From positions 12,503,814-12,567,813 of the forward strand of contig CP136063.1 in assembly GCA_032622095.1 (NCBI GenBank): a DNA stretch of 64,000 nucleotides. The letters run 5' to 3'. Of the stretch, positions 49,124 through 59,492 are shown one piece after another. How positions within the stretch are numbered: the first letter of the stretch is position 1; each line of letters opens with the position of its first letter. This DNA is from Siphonodentalium dalli. Lineage: Eukaryota > Mollusca > Scaphopoda > Gadilida > Siphonodentaliidae. The notes below the pieces were generated by a model. It made no database searches. It was not told where the DNA came from and saw nothing but the letters and a program-made list of their open reading frames with translations. Position numbers and translations under genes: made by a program.

Positions 49124-51670
49124 ATGATGGGAGCTGATAACCGGAAGGTTAATGAGACCTCCCGAACAGGGAATAAACGACATAAGTGTGACGTATGTGG
49201 GAAACTGTTCACCCAATCAGGCAGCTTGGGGAAACATAAGAGAATCCACACTGGAGATAAGCCTCACTGTTGTGATAGATGCGGGAAATCATTTAATACA
49301 TCGAGCAGCTTGGTGTCACATAATAGAATCCACACTGGAGATAAACCTCACCTTTGTGATATATGTGGGAAATCATTTAATGCATCGAGCAACTTGGTGA
49401 GACATAGGAGAATCCACACCGGAGATAAGACTCACCGTTGTGATGTATGTGGGATTTCACTTAGTAACTCGTGGAACTTGGTGAGACATAAGAAAATCCA
49501 CACCGGAGATAAACCTTACCGTTGTGATATATGCGGGACATTATTTAATCGATCGAGTGACTTGATGATACATAAGAGAATCCACACTGGATATAAGCCT
49601 TACCGTTGTGAGATATGTGGGAAATCATTTAACCATTCGAGCAGCTTGGTGGCACATAAGAGAATCCACACCGCGGAGAAGCCTTACCGCTGTGATATAT
49701 GTGGGAAATCATTTAACCATTCGAGCCACTTGGTGAACCATAAGAGAATCCACACCAAAGATAAACCTTACCATTGTGAAATATGCGGGAAAACATTTAA
49801 TACATTGAGCAACTTGGTGCCACATAGGAGAATCCACACCGGAGATAAGCCTTACCATTGTGATATATGCGAGAAATCATTTAATCAGTCGAGCAGCTTT
49901 GTGATACATAAGAGAATTAAGTTTTATATCATGTTAATGATGGAGTTCATACACAATACGCCAAAGGACGCGTTGGTAGCCAAACTCCTATTCTCGACAA
50001 AGGAAGATGAATCAAAACTAGATGCGATGCGACTGACATTGTTTGATGAAATAAAGAAACTTAAAATTGTTAATGTAGCTCATGACGCAATTATGAAACG
50101 GAGAATTCAAACTAAAACCTCCGAAACTGTGTCCAAAAAGCTGGCAACTGACATCTACCACCTCTTCTATTGTCTGCTTGAAGAGAAAGTTGAATATATT
50201 ACGCATATGTTGAGTGTACCGCGTACCAGAAGCCAACAACAGAGCCAGGCTAAACCCGACTCCACGCATACAGGTCTGCCGGATAAAGCATGCAATGTGG
50301 ATCCTAAGTCAGCGAATACTGACCCCACACATGATGTGCACAGTGATATCGGAATTCGAGCGAATATAACGCTTCTGCAGCAGTCAAAGGACAAAATGCA
50401 AACACATATTGATAACATCTCGTCCGACCTATCAGCTAGAGTTAGCACCAATGAAGTTAACCAACAAGACATTATTCGAAGACTCGAAGCAGTTGAACAT
50501 TTAACATATACACACGGCCTTGCGGTGGAGCGCATCGAGAGCGATAAATGCAATGGTGTTGCGAAACTGAAGGCAGACATAAAAACAATGAAACAAGATA
50601 TTTCAACAATCCTGGAAAAGTGTGAACAATTTCTACACCAAGTCAACTCAACCAAAGGGTCAATAGCTTCAATTGGTGGGAGAATTAAAACTATTGAAGA
50701 AATCCACACAAAGAACAACTCGAAGTGCAAATCGAACTCGCATAAACCATCTGATAAGTGTGATTGTGAACACCGCTGCACAGAGAATCTAAAAGCGGAT
50801 ATGCAAAGTTTCGTCGGCCATATATATGGTGAACTCAACAAATTCGCACACTTGACGTGGAACACTATCCACGCTAACCGTTCACAAATCCCACCGGAAA
50901 CCAGAGAATATCCACGATCACCTCCAGTTAGTGCTGTAGACATTCAGCTAGTTGGTACCAGCGACCAACCGTCTCCCATACCCAGTGCTTCAAAATTCTG
51001 TCCGCAGGAAACTTCCACACCTAGTTCCTCTCATGTTAAACACACATATAAAGAGCCGACAAACAAACAATTAGGCAAGAAGAACAACTCTATTAACCAT
51101 GTGCGGCAATCAAATCAAGACACAAACGTTGTTAATCAAGAATACAAGTATGATCTTCGTGATATTCCTGTAGATGATTGTGACGATACCCACCAGAGTG
51201 TCACAGAAGACACATATCTCGCCAATAAACGGAACAAGATGAAGTCAAATAACCATGGTGCTAACGACGACCATTCAAACCACAACAAACGCACTGCGCG
51301 AAATAATGACTCGTTCAAAAACACATCGTATTCCAGATTCTATCAGAAGTCAAACGACGGCCCTATTCAAACCGTGCGAGTGTTCCTAGCTAACCTCGAT
51401 GTTAAAGTCGACGCCTGTGTGCTTTCAGATTATCTGGATGACTTTGAAGTGCGGCATTCAGTTGTACGAATCCTGCAAGGTGGAAAAGCTGACGGTCCTG
51501 TGTCGGCAAGAATAAATATCCACATCGAAGATGTTGATGAAGTACTTAAGAAAGGTTTCTGGCCAATTGCAGTATTATGTAGACCATGGCTCTCCAAACG
51601 TTCATTTGACGATAGGCGTTCATCCATGAACTACGGATCAAATGGCCGTACACAGCGTCGTGATCGCTAA
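49124..51670 (+). CDS. Nine-finger C2H2 protein fused in frame to LINE-A ORF1
   Basis: 848 residues from ATG 49124. Residues 22-265 are nine C2H2 fingers with HTGDKP linkers; the ninth ends HKRI and lacks its last His. The start (NRKVNETSRTGNKRHKCDVC) is paralogous to the start of the minus-strand ZNF gene at 63362, so this half is host-derived. LINE ORF1 sequence begins near residue 266, and its own ATG would be codon 270 (49931). Then come a conserved helical region (about 270-365), a predicted coiled coil (about 425-545), a basic linker, and at about 749-830 a domain of the kind at the C-terminus of LINE ORF1 proteins (VRVFLANLD ... FWPIAVLCRPW). ORF1 proteins coat LINE RNA. ORF2 follows in the same frame after one UAA. 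Whether the fusion protein is made is unknown. Confidence 0.8.
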   Translation: MMGADNRKVNETSRTGNKRHKCDVCGKLFTQSGSLGKHKRIHTGDKPHCCDRCGKSFNTSSSLVSHNRIHTGDKPHLCDICGKSFNASSNLVRHRRIHTGDKTHRCDVCGISLSNSWNLVRHKKIHTGDKPYRCDICGTLFNRSSDLMIHKRIHTGYKPYRCEICGKSFNHSSSLVAHKRIHTAEKPYRCDICGKSFNHSSHLVNHKRIHTKDKPYHCEICGKTFNTLSNLVPHRRIHTGDKPYHCDICEKSFNQSSSFVIHKRIKFYIMLMMEFIHNTPKDALVAKLLFSTKEDESKLDAMRLTLFDEIKKLKIVNVAHDAIMKRRIQTKTSETVSKKLATDIYHLFYCLLEEKVEYITHMLSVPRTRSQQQSQAKPDSTHTGLPDKACNVDPKSANTDPTHDVHSDIGIRANITLLQQSKDKMQTHIDNISSDLSARVSTNEVNQQDIIRRLEAVEHLTYTHGLAVERIESDKCNGVAKLKADIKTMKQDISTILEKCEQFLHQVNSTKGSIASIGGRIKTIEEIHTKNNSKCKSNSHKPSDKCDCEHRCTENLKADMQSFVGHIYGELNKFAHLTWNTIHANRSQIPPETREYPRSPPVSAVDIQLVGTSDQPSPIPSASKFCPQETSTPSSSHVKHTYKEPTNKQLGKKNNSINHVRQSNQDTNVVNQEYKYDLRDIPVDDCDDTHQSVTEDTYLANKRNKMKSNNHGANDDHSNHNKRTARNNDSFKNTSYSRFYQKSNDGPIQTVRVFLANLDVKVDACVLSDYLDDFEVRHSVVRILQGGKADGPVSARINIHIEDVDEVLKKGFWPIAVLCRPWLSKRSFDDRRSSMNYGSNGRTQRRDR

Positions 51671-51703
51671 TTATTATACACGTGCATATATGTATTGTAC
51701 TCA

Positions 51704-54700
51704 ATGCTAGTAATGTCTAGTCATAGGAAAAGTCACATATATAGGCCATACGGGGCGGCTGTCCTCTCACTGCTAAGTTTGTGTAACATAATGTTCAATA
51801 TTGTTACATGGAACGCCACAGGGGCGTTGGGTAGCAGCAGCTACATGTCTGGTTTGCTGGAAAAGCAGGACGTGGATATTCTGGGTATCAGCGAACACTG
51901 GCTTCATAGCCATAATGTCCACTTCCTCGACACTCTCGACTGTAATTATCAGTGTCATGCAATATGTGATTTCTCACAACGCCTGCCCATGCAAAGGGGT
52001 CGTAATAAGGGTGGGGTAGCAATATTCTGGCATAAGAGGCTGGATAACGCAGTTTCTGTTCTTGACTTCAATGATGACAGGATATGTGGAATTCAAGTGC
52101 AATACAATGAATCCCAGTATATGTATATCCTACAGGTTTACCTGCCGTCTACAAATTACGCCGTCTCAATGTATCGTGAGTATCTCACCGAATTAGACAA
52201 GCACATTGACTACTACTCTTCGATAGGAACTGTCATTGTAATGGGTGATTTTAACGGCAACATTCAGAAATCTGACGCAAGAAATCGTACCTTTAAGAAA
52301 CTACTATCACGCAGAAATCTTGTTTCTGTTAATCAAGAGGATCCGTCCGCCCGTCTAATCGCAACACATGTGCCTGCTACTGGCGGTTCTGGTACAACGA
52401 TTGACCATATTTTGGTTCACAAAGCTAACTTACCATTTGTGAATAATATACAGGTGATTATTGATTCTGCTACAGATTTTTCTAATCACAGACCAGTCAA
52501 ATTGCGCATTGATCTTGGATCTCGTCACACTCGCCGAAGTGATATTCGCAATAGTCCCAACTGGAAGAAATTTACTAAGTCAGATTCATCTGTGCTAGCT
52601 TATCAAAACTGTATAGATACACTTTTGCCAGATAGTTGTGCACCTGTCTCAGACAACGCAAGTCTAGACACTTATTACTCGAATGTCGTCAAAGCTATCG
52701 ATTCTGCGTCTAAGAGTTTTGTTCCAACAAAATCCTCAAAACCACACGTTAAACCGTTTTGGAACGAACGTCTAAAATCTCTTCATAATGAAATGCAGAG
52801 CTTTAGACGGATATGGACCGCGGAAGGTCGCCCTAGAGGGCACACAAATTCATCTTACACGAATTATAAAGTAGCCAAATGTGCCTTCCGCAGAGAATTG
52901 CGTCAGTCGAACCTCAGATTTCTTTGTAGCCAAAATGAAATGGTCGATCATGCAGCCGAACTTAACCAGGGGCAGTTTTTCCGACTTTTTAATCAACGGA
53001 AGTCCAACTGTAGGGCACAAACTAACAACTTTTTTGAAGTCAACAATGTCACACTTAGAAACCCGGAAGAAATCACAAATGCATGGGCCGATTATTATGA
53101 AATGTTATATCACCCTCTTGAATCTACCACATTTGATGCAGCTCATTACGATTATGTCACTAATTCTGTTGATGATATTGCTTCTAACACACATGGGTGT
53201 AATGTCGGTACTGCGTCTGACAAACGGCTTCTCTATCCCGTATCAGTACATGAGCTCATATCTGTCCTCAAATCAATGAACCTGGGCAAAGCCCCGGGAC
53301 CAGATATGATCTGCTATGAGCATATTGTATACGGGGGAGAATCTCTACATAAATGTATATCTTATGTTCTCAGCAAAATGATAGAACTTCAACACATACC
53401 TCAGATGGCAAAAAAAGGCATGATGGTGTCTCTCTATAAGGGTGGAGATAAGCCGAAATCACATTTTGATAGCTATCGAGCAATAACCCTTCTCCCAGTC
53501 GTGTATAAGACCTTAGAAAAGGTAATCTTATGTCGCATGGAACGTAACACACCAAATCTAATCAAAGTACACCCACTTCAAAACGGGTTTCAAAAAGAGG
53601 TCAGTTGCTTGATGTCGTCATATGTGTTACACGAAAGTATAAGTTATACCAGTGAACAAAAGAACAAGCTATTTTCTTGCTTCCTAGATGTTCAAAAGGC
53701 CTTTGACACAGTTTGGATTGATGGCTTGCTTCTCAAATTACACAGCTGTGGTTTCCAAGGTAAAATTTGGCTACTTCTACGCGAATTTCTTAGCGGTATA
53801 TCCTGTGTAGTCAAACATTCAGATGTCATCTCAAGGTCAATCGAAATCAAACAAGGAACAAGGCAAGGGGAAATACTGTCCCCTTTATTCTACATGTTGT
53901 ACATCAACGAGTTACTATATGAAATCGAGGCGTCCAACTGTGGTCTCCGGCTTATCTCCACAAATTGTTCCTCTCCCACACAGGCGGATGACATGACGTT
54001 GCTGTCGCTATCGAACTATGGTTTACAGCGCCTATTAGATATATGCTCATCTTACAGCCAAAAGTGGAGATTCATGTATAACCCAAAGAAAACCAAAGTC
54101 ATTGTATTCAACGAAAACGTACGCCCAAACGGTGCCTTAATTCGAAAATGGTATCTTGGGGATGGAATTGTATCCGAAACCGATGAAATCACACATTTGG
54201 GTATTCACATTAGTAAAGTCAATTTTGTAAAGGAATTTGTTGAAGTGGTAGTAGATAAAATCCGATCTACATACTTTCTTTTGAGCAACGCCGGGCTCTA
54301 TGCTGGTGGTATCACACCATCAAGTTGTGCAATCATATATGAATCAATTGTGTTGCCAAAAGGCTTGTATGGGACAGAATTCCTTTGCGGTATGTCTCAA
54401 GCAAACATATCAGATCTCGAGAAAATTCACCGATTTTGTTTGAAGCGAATTCAAGCATTGCCGGTGAGAGCTAGAACTGACATCGTATCTGGTCTTATGG
54501 GCTTAGGCTCTATCTGCTCAACCATAGATGCTCGTAAACTCAGCCTCTTTGGTAGTCTTTGTCGATTATCACCTACCAAAGCGTGCAAAGAAATCTTCAC
54601 CTTAAGACTACACTCGCACCTCTCTGGGGAGTACGTCAACCCAAACTCGTTCTTCTCCGATATTGAACGTATTCTCATGTCATATAACATTGTTCAATAC

Positions 54701-55270
54701 TTGTACCAATTCTCCTATCGCGGCATGTTTCCAACAAAACCAGAATGGTCCCGTATACTCAAAACTGAAGTTAATAACAAACGTGAACTCGACTGGAAGC
54801 GCAACATTGATAATGACCCATCCCTTCTTCGTTTCGGGAAAATACACAATTGCCTGCAAATGTCCCTTTTGTGGCGATGCTGTCGTATTTACCCAGATAG
54901 AAAGGGTGCCTTTTTCACAGTTGCACAATTAGTAGCTGCCACAGCTGTACATGCATGTGAACCTACTGTATGTATGTTATGCAATATGACTCACCATGAT
55001 GTAATTAAGCATGCTCTAATTTACTGTAATCACCGTACATTATGCATCCTTCGAAATGGTATGTGGTACCAGCTAATTGACACATTTGGATTATTGTTTT
55101 ACCTCTGGACAGATGAACTCGATGATGATGAACTAGTACTTCTTCATCTAACAAAATTACCTGGCGAACTTTATTCATTCATCGACGAGCCCATGTGTTT
55201 CGTTTCTTTCATGGTGCACCACACACATTTACTTTGGAAGGCATACAGTACGATGGTGTCAAATCTTTGA
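51704..55270 (+). CDS. LINE-A ORF2: AP-type endonuclease and reverse transcriptase
   Basis: 1,188 residues from ATG 51704, with no frameshift or stop, so it is potentially active. Endonuclease (about 30-265): WN at 36-37, SEHW with E64, YLPSTNY, GDFNG at 181-185, and SNHRP at 260, where most relatives have SDH. RT: GKAPGPD, the motif A region FLDVQKAFDTVW with D662, GTRQGEILSPLFYMLYINEL, and motif C as QADDM with D762-D763 (Q where Y or F is usual). C-terminal zinc knuckle CX2CX9HX4C at C1090-C1108. The enzyme would nick target DNA and reverse-transcribe LINE RNA from the nick. The reading frame is the same as ORF1, with 33 nt between the UAA and the ATG and no other stop. Confidence 0.9.
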   Translation: MLVMSSHRKSHIYRPYGAAVLSLLSLCNIMFNIVTWNATGALGSSSYMSGLLEKQDVDILGISEHWLHSHNVHFLDTLDCNYQCHAICDFSQRLPMQRGRNKGGVAIFWHKRLDNAVSVLDFNDDRICGIQVQYNESQYMYILQVYLPSTNYAVSMYREYLTELDKHIDYYSSIGTVIVMGDFNGNIQKSDARNRTFKKLLSRRNLVSVNQEDPSARLIATHVPATGGSGTTIDHILVHKANLPFVNNIQVIIDSATDFSNHRPVKLRIDLGSRHTRRSDIRNSPNWKKFTKSDSSVLAYQNCIDTLLPDSCAPVSDNASLDTYYSNVVKAIDSASKSFVPTKSSKPHVKPFWNERLKSLHNEMQSFRRIWTAEGRPRGHTNSSYTNYKVAKCAFRRELRQSNLRFLCSQNEMVDHAAELNQGQFFRLFNQRKSNCRAQTNNFFEVNNVTLRNPEEITNAWADYYEMLYHPLESTTFDAAHYDYVTNSVDDIASNTHGCNVGTASDKRLLYPVSVHELISVLKSMNLGKAPGPDMICYEHIVYGGESLHKCISYVLSKMIELQHIPQMAKKGMMVSLYKGGDKPKSHFDSYRAITLLPVVYKTLEKVILCRMERNTPNLIKVHPLQNGFQKEVSCLMSSYVLHESISYTSEQKNKLFSCFLDVQKAFDTVWIDGLLLKLHSCGFQGKIWLLLREFLSGISCVVKHSDVISRSIEIKQGTRQGEILSPLFYMLYINELLYEIEASNCGLRLISTNCSSPTQADDMTLLSLSNYGLQRLLDICSSYSQKWRFMYNPKKTKVIVFNENVRPNGALIRKWYLGDGIVSETDEITHLGIHISKVNFVKEFVEVVVDKIRSTYFLLSNAGLYAGGITPSSCAIIYESIVLPKGLYGTEFLCGMSQANISDLEKIHRFCLKRIQALPVRARTDIVSGLMGLGSICSTIDARKLSLFGSLCRLSPTKACKEIFTLRLHSHLSGEYVNPNSFFSDIERILMSYNIVQYLYQFSYRGMFPTKPEWSRILKTEVNNKRELDWKRNIDNDPSLLRFGKIHNCLQMSLLWRCCRIYPDRKGAFFTVAQLVAATAVHACEPTVCMLCNMTHHDVIKHALIYCNHRTLCILRNGMWYQLIDTFGLLFYLWTDELDDDELVLLHLTKLPGELYSFIDEPMCFVSFMVHHTHLLWKAYSTMVSNL

Positions 55271-55786
55271 CAGGATGTTTTACAAGGCCACGCTCGAGTT
55301 ATAGCCAACAGCTAGCACTTCGGCCTTCGCCTAACACATGCACGCTTCAGCAATGATACAAGGTTTAGCGTTGAACTCTGTACAGAACTTTTATGAGGTC
55401 GAAATCACTCAACAAAATAGGTAAACCTATGCGTCGAATGGCGGGATCTCAAGCAAGCCTTTAACTATGTAAAAGAGCGTGAACTGTCACGGGGTGTTGT
55501 GTGCGTTTGCATGTGGGGAGTACGTGATGGTGGGTGTGTGTGAGGGTGTGTGTGTGAGGCTGAGGGTGTGTGAGGGAGGGTGTGTGTGTGTGTGTGAGAG
55601 AGAGAGGGTGTGTGTGTGTGAGGGAGGGTGAGGATGTATGTGTGTGAGTGTGGGTGCGAGGGTGTGGTGAGGGTGTGTGTGTGTGAGAGAGAGAGAGAGA
55701 AAGAGAGAGAGATAGAGAGGGCGTGTCTGTGTGTGCGAGGGTGCGCGCATATGTGAGAGAAAGATATAGCGGAGAGAGATATGGGA

Positions 55787-55836
<50 letters not shown>

Positions 55837-56118
55837 GGTGTATATGCGCATAGCGGATCCGCAGATACCTGTCTGAGTGCTGCGAATACGCTGTACGTGT
55901 GATTGGGTGTGCGATCTCGTTATCATATACATATTGTACATAACAAGTGCGATGCGTTGTCTTAATACTCTGTATTTCATATAACTGTATTATTATGCTT
56001 CGTCTTGTATGACTTGTGCTTTTCTTGTCTTTTTCTTTTGAACTGTGTATATGTTACATGTATATCTCTGTGAGCTCTTCATTAATGGAGGAAATAAAGA
56101 AATATATATATATATATA
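55271..56118 (+). other. LINE-A 3' untranslated region
   Basis: 848 bp from the ORF2 stop to the TA-rich tail, with AATAAA at 56093-56098. It contains a large GT/GA microsatellite. The last 14 bp before the tail match LINE-B, as expected if the 3' end is what the reverse transcriptase recognises. Confidence 0.7.
55503..55838 (+). repeat. Compound GT/GA microsatellite inside the LINE-A 3' UTR
   Basis: GTGTGTGAGGGTG-type sequence passes into GAGAGA (a pure GA run near 55788-55828). The complement gives Ser/Thr/His/Leu-rich open frames that are not genes. Confidence 0.9.
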
Positions 56119-56455
56119 TGTGGGAAATCATTTAGTCGTTCGAGCGATTTGGTGGCACATAGGAGAATCCACACCGGAGATAAGCCTTACCGTTGTGATA
56201 TATGCAGAAAATCATTTAGTCAAGCGAGCAACTTAGTGGTACATAAGAGAACACACACCAGAGATAAACCTCACGTTTGTGTCATATGTGGGAAATCATT
56301 TAATCAATCAATCAGCTTGGTGACGCATACGAGAATACACACCGGAGATCTCCCATAGCAATGTGATTTATGCGGCAAATCATTAAACGTCAGGGGTAAC
56401 CTGGCAAGACATACGCTAATACATACCGGGGACCTCACGATAACATGACGATAAT
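56119..56455 (+). pseudogene. Continuation of the ZNF exon interrupted by LINE-A
   Basis: It resumes mid-finger at [18 protein letters not shown], then [21 protein letters not shown] and [20 protein letters not shown] with IH and HTGDLP, then a TAG stop, then one more finger (QCDLCGKSLNVRGNLARHTL). These belong to the gene starting at 49124, now separated by 6.2 kb of LINE. The stop after GDLP may be the original end of the protein or a later lesion. Confidence 0.75.
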
Positions 56456-57186
56456 ACATACGGGGATCGCCCTTACATGACGAGAATGGCGATCGCCCTC
56501 ACGATTGTGATATATCAGAAATAATTCGTTGGATCGAGCGACCTGACAAGACATACCAGATATCGCCCGTATCAATGCGATAAGTGTGTTAAATCATTTC
56601 ATCTTATACCGGCTTGATGTTATAATGTGTATTCAATTCTCATTATATCTTACAAATCTGTATTATATTTCAAGAAACGGAACCCGGAACCCGGAACCAT
56701 ATGTACATATCTATTATATATATATTGCTATATTATGTCTATTGTATATATACTTCTAGCTAATAACGACCCCGCTCGGCACGCTTGCGCGCACGAGCTC
56801 GGTCGTGTATAGGTAACAGGTGGGCGCGCGTACTTGTGACGTCACACATAAATTACAATATACCGTAAAAGTAGAATTGTTTTTCAGACAACATTTTTGT
56901 GGAAAAATCACGTGACTTCCGGCAGTGGTTTCACAAAATCGCGGAATCAGCAATTAAACGAATTTAATACATCATAACTTTCGATATATGTGGCAATGGA
57001 CCACTGAAGTATTTATTTATTGATAAACAGTAAGTTTTATGAATATATCCTGCAAATGTTAATATTAGTTCAGTTTCATATGTTAGCTAATTGAAGGTAG
57101 TTATGGTGTCGTGACGTCAAAACGTTATTTGTCCCTGCGGGGCAGAATCCAGACATGACTGGACGCGTTGTGTCGTCTTCGCTTAA
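56456..57186. other. Diverged finger fragments, then intergenic DNA
   Basis: Up to about 56600 short finger-like pieces (GATCGCCC, AAATCATTTCAT) can still be traced. Beyond that no gene or element is recognised. Confidence 0.4.
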
Positions 57187-57624
57187 GGCCAAAACGAAGA
57201 ATACCTGTGTTTAGGGTAACCCGCCCGCCCCTACTCAAAACCTGCCGCCAAATTCCATTTTATCGTTTTTCAAAAATTTCCTCCGACTTCATTTTATTTT
57301 TTGTAATTAGGAATTCGCGACTGCGGAATTAGCTTAAACAAGTAAACCATTTCCTTGCAAATATCGTCAATTCTCGAAAAACGGAAGTGCTGCCATTGTT
57401 GTTGTAGTATATTCGTATTCCCTCGTCATTGTTCGGCAAACCTCGCCGATTTCTCGAAAGCGGAAACCAGAAAATACGCGATATGTATTAACTAGCAAAT
57501 CGAAAGTAACCAGATATTTTGCCGATTGAATATGGCGGAAACACTTCCGTGTGCGGATAGATCCTGCGTTTTAGCTATTAAACTTCACAAATGCGTTCAT
57601 ATGAATCAGAATAGAAACATCATG
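57187..57624 (-). mobile_element. PIF/Harbinger-like element, truncated copy
   Basis: It starts GGCCAAAACGAAGAATACCT after a TTAA/TAA flank and matches, inverted, 8740-9173 of the element at 7751-9173. It breaks off at about 57624, where sequence starting CAGGGATGTGGCTAG begins. The other end is not found nearby. Confidence 0.7.
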
Positions 57625-57746
57625 GCCAGGGATGTGGCTAGAGGGGGTGGGGGTGTCTCACCCCCCCCCCCCCCCCCCAGCAGAGAGCTATATTTTCAAT
57701 AGTTGGAAATTTCATACCTGCCATAACGAAATTTCACACCAACAAT
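57625..57746. repeat. G/C-homopolymer-rich fragment, possible hAT-like end
   Basis: CAGGGATGTGGCTAG followed by G and C runs resembles the start of many hAT-type MITEs. No second end or 8-bp duplication was found, so the call is tentative. Confidence 0.25.
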
Positions 57747-59113
57747 TAGTCCAAGTCTTCTCGTACTAAAGCCGGCTAAGATATTGGGATGGAGGTGCCG
57801 GTCTTTAGTCCGAGTTCGTCCCGTATAGTCTCTTATGACACGACTTACGCCCACGATCTGTGGCGGGAATCTGTGTTGTATTTTACTCGATTTACCTAAT
57901 AAATCAATACATGATGCTATATACATCGGAAAGAGAGACATCTTATGGTCATAATGGTGTATAATAATCTAACTTTCATGTTACATTACGCATAGAATAT
58001 TCCGGTTGATTGTCGCCAACATCGCTGTTTTTATATTTTGTTTACTTAACTGAAAGCCGAAGTCAGGTTCCGAAGAATTCCGGCATTGTCCGCTGGGTAT
58101 TCTAGTTTCCGTTTCTATATATAGCGCGGGGTTTTTCCGACCAAAATGGCGAAAACCGATCGCCCCAAAGTCCAGTTTCCTACCGGTATGTGCTTTGAGA
58201 ACAATTCCCGCACTAAAAACTTAATGACATAATGGAGGATCAGAACGGTAGTTTTTGTTGACAATTTTCGCAACCAACTTGTCAAAATTGGAGCAAATTA
58301 GAACTCTTATGTCTGACTTGCCATGCGTGTGATGTGCATTTTGATTTGTGTTTTGATAAAATAATCGGAGAACCGAATCACACAGTTTCGAAATATAGTT
58401 CTTCCGTTTCAGTGGGACTTTTCAAACTTAAGGTTCAAAATGTATACAAATTTTGTTTGATTTTTTGTGTGCATAACAAGAGCAATATATTGCCCTGTTC
58501 GCGTAGTATATATCTTAATTTCGCGGAAGTCCACCAAATGTGGGTGAAATGTAGCACAATATAAGGCATATTATTTATTCTAATGCTCGTTGTGTTTACA
58601 CTGTTTTAAACTTTGAGAGGGTTGTAAAAAATTCCCGTAATTTATTTAATGTATTACATTTATATCTCCAATGTTTAATTAATCTATTTATTTTTTATTT
58701 ATTGACACACATAATTACGATTACAATGGAGAATTCATCGTAATTTGCGTTGTTAGTCCAAAATCTACGGAATATTTTCAACGGAAAATGCCGAACACAG
58801 TTCGCGAGGTCAACTGAGTTCGCATACTTTTAAAAAATTGTAAACATTGCGATAAATGTCTCTTTTCGCATTAAATTACCGCTTTCAATTCACAACTGAT
58901 GTGGGTTTCAGATCAAATAGCATGTCTTCTGTTGAAAATATCCGTTTATTGTCGCAATTGTGATATTTTATTTCATATAATTGTGGTTTTATTTGAGCGG
59001 GTCAATAACGCTTAAGTCGTGTCATAAGAGACTATACGGGACGAACTCGGACTAAAGACCGGCACCTCCATCCCAATATCTTAGCCGGCTTTAGTACGAG
59101 AAGACTTGGACTA
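57747..59113. mobile_element. Element with 101-bp terminal inverted repeats and 9-bp target duplication (MULE-like)
   Basis: The ends begin TAGTCCAAGTCTTC and are perfect inverted repeats of 101 bp (57747-57847 and 59013-59113). ACCAACAAT flanks both sides (57738-57746, 59114-59122). Long terminal repeats with a 9-bp duplication are the Mutator-like pattern. The interior has no full transposase. A frame around 58310-58564 encodes a Cys/His-rich stretch (CLTCHACDVHFDLCF) that might be a relic zinc-binding domain. Confidence 0.8.
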
Positions 59114-59122
59114 ACCAACAAT

Positions 59123-59350
59123 AGGTTGAAAATGTTCTTGTAGTTTGATTATAAAACAATTTATTGGGGGAAATTTATTGTTTTTCGACCAATATTTGCA
59201 TACTCTTGAGTGCATAATAAACATACATGTACGATTATTAAAATCGAGGTAAAATTCCCACCTGTACGATCGTTATTTGGTCCTGTACGTTTAATAAATT
59301 AACCAAAAGAAATAATTCACCAATCTTAAATTGTGTTATTCATATAAGAA
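59123..59350. other. Intergenic DNA, no gene seen
   Basis: AT-rich sequence to the right of the MULE-like element. Nothing recognised. Confidence 0.4.
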
Positions 59351-59351
59351 A

Positions 59352-59492
59352 TGAACGGCGGTTTCAATGTGGTCATGGGATTTTGACCGCGAGAAAAAAT
59401 CAGCAAGCTGTATGAACCCCGAAGGGGTTCATGCGGAGTTTGCTCATTTTTTAACGCGGTCAAAACCCATGACCACGTTGAATCCGCCGTTT
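59352..59492. repeat. Long imperfect palindrome (foldback), arms about 65 bp
   Basis: The left arm starts AACGGCGGTTTCAATGTGG and the right arm ends with the near-complement. The tip is CCCCGAAGGGG. It could fold into one long hairpin. It may be a foldback MITE or a structured RNA source; there is no gene next to it. Confidence 0.65.

Larger units (their letters stand above)
49918..56118 (+). mobile_element. LINE-A, two-ORF APE-type non-LTR retrotransposon
   Basis: About 6.2 kb. It starts inside the ninth zinc finger (after CATAAGAGAAT) and ends with GGAGGAAATAAAGA plus a TA-repeat tail at 56099-56118, where finger sequence resumes (TGTGGGAAATCATTTAG). No target duplication is seen; about 35 bp of the expected finger linker is missing, which suggests a small target deletion. 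ORF1 has no 5' untranslated region of its own. Endonuclease, RT and knuckle motifs place it among APE-type LINEs in the CR1/Jockey range; the clade is not fixed. Confidence 0.85.

Noticed and set aside
55465-55980. Long Ser/Thr/His-rich frame on the minus strand
   Set aside because: It is read from a GT/GA microsatellite within the LINE-A 3' UTR.
58146-58193. Short exon with a GTATGT donor and nearby TATATATA
   Set aside because: The TATA is only about 30 bp from the ATG, leaving no leader, and no second exon is recognisable; kept only as a remark under the MULE-like element.
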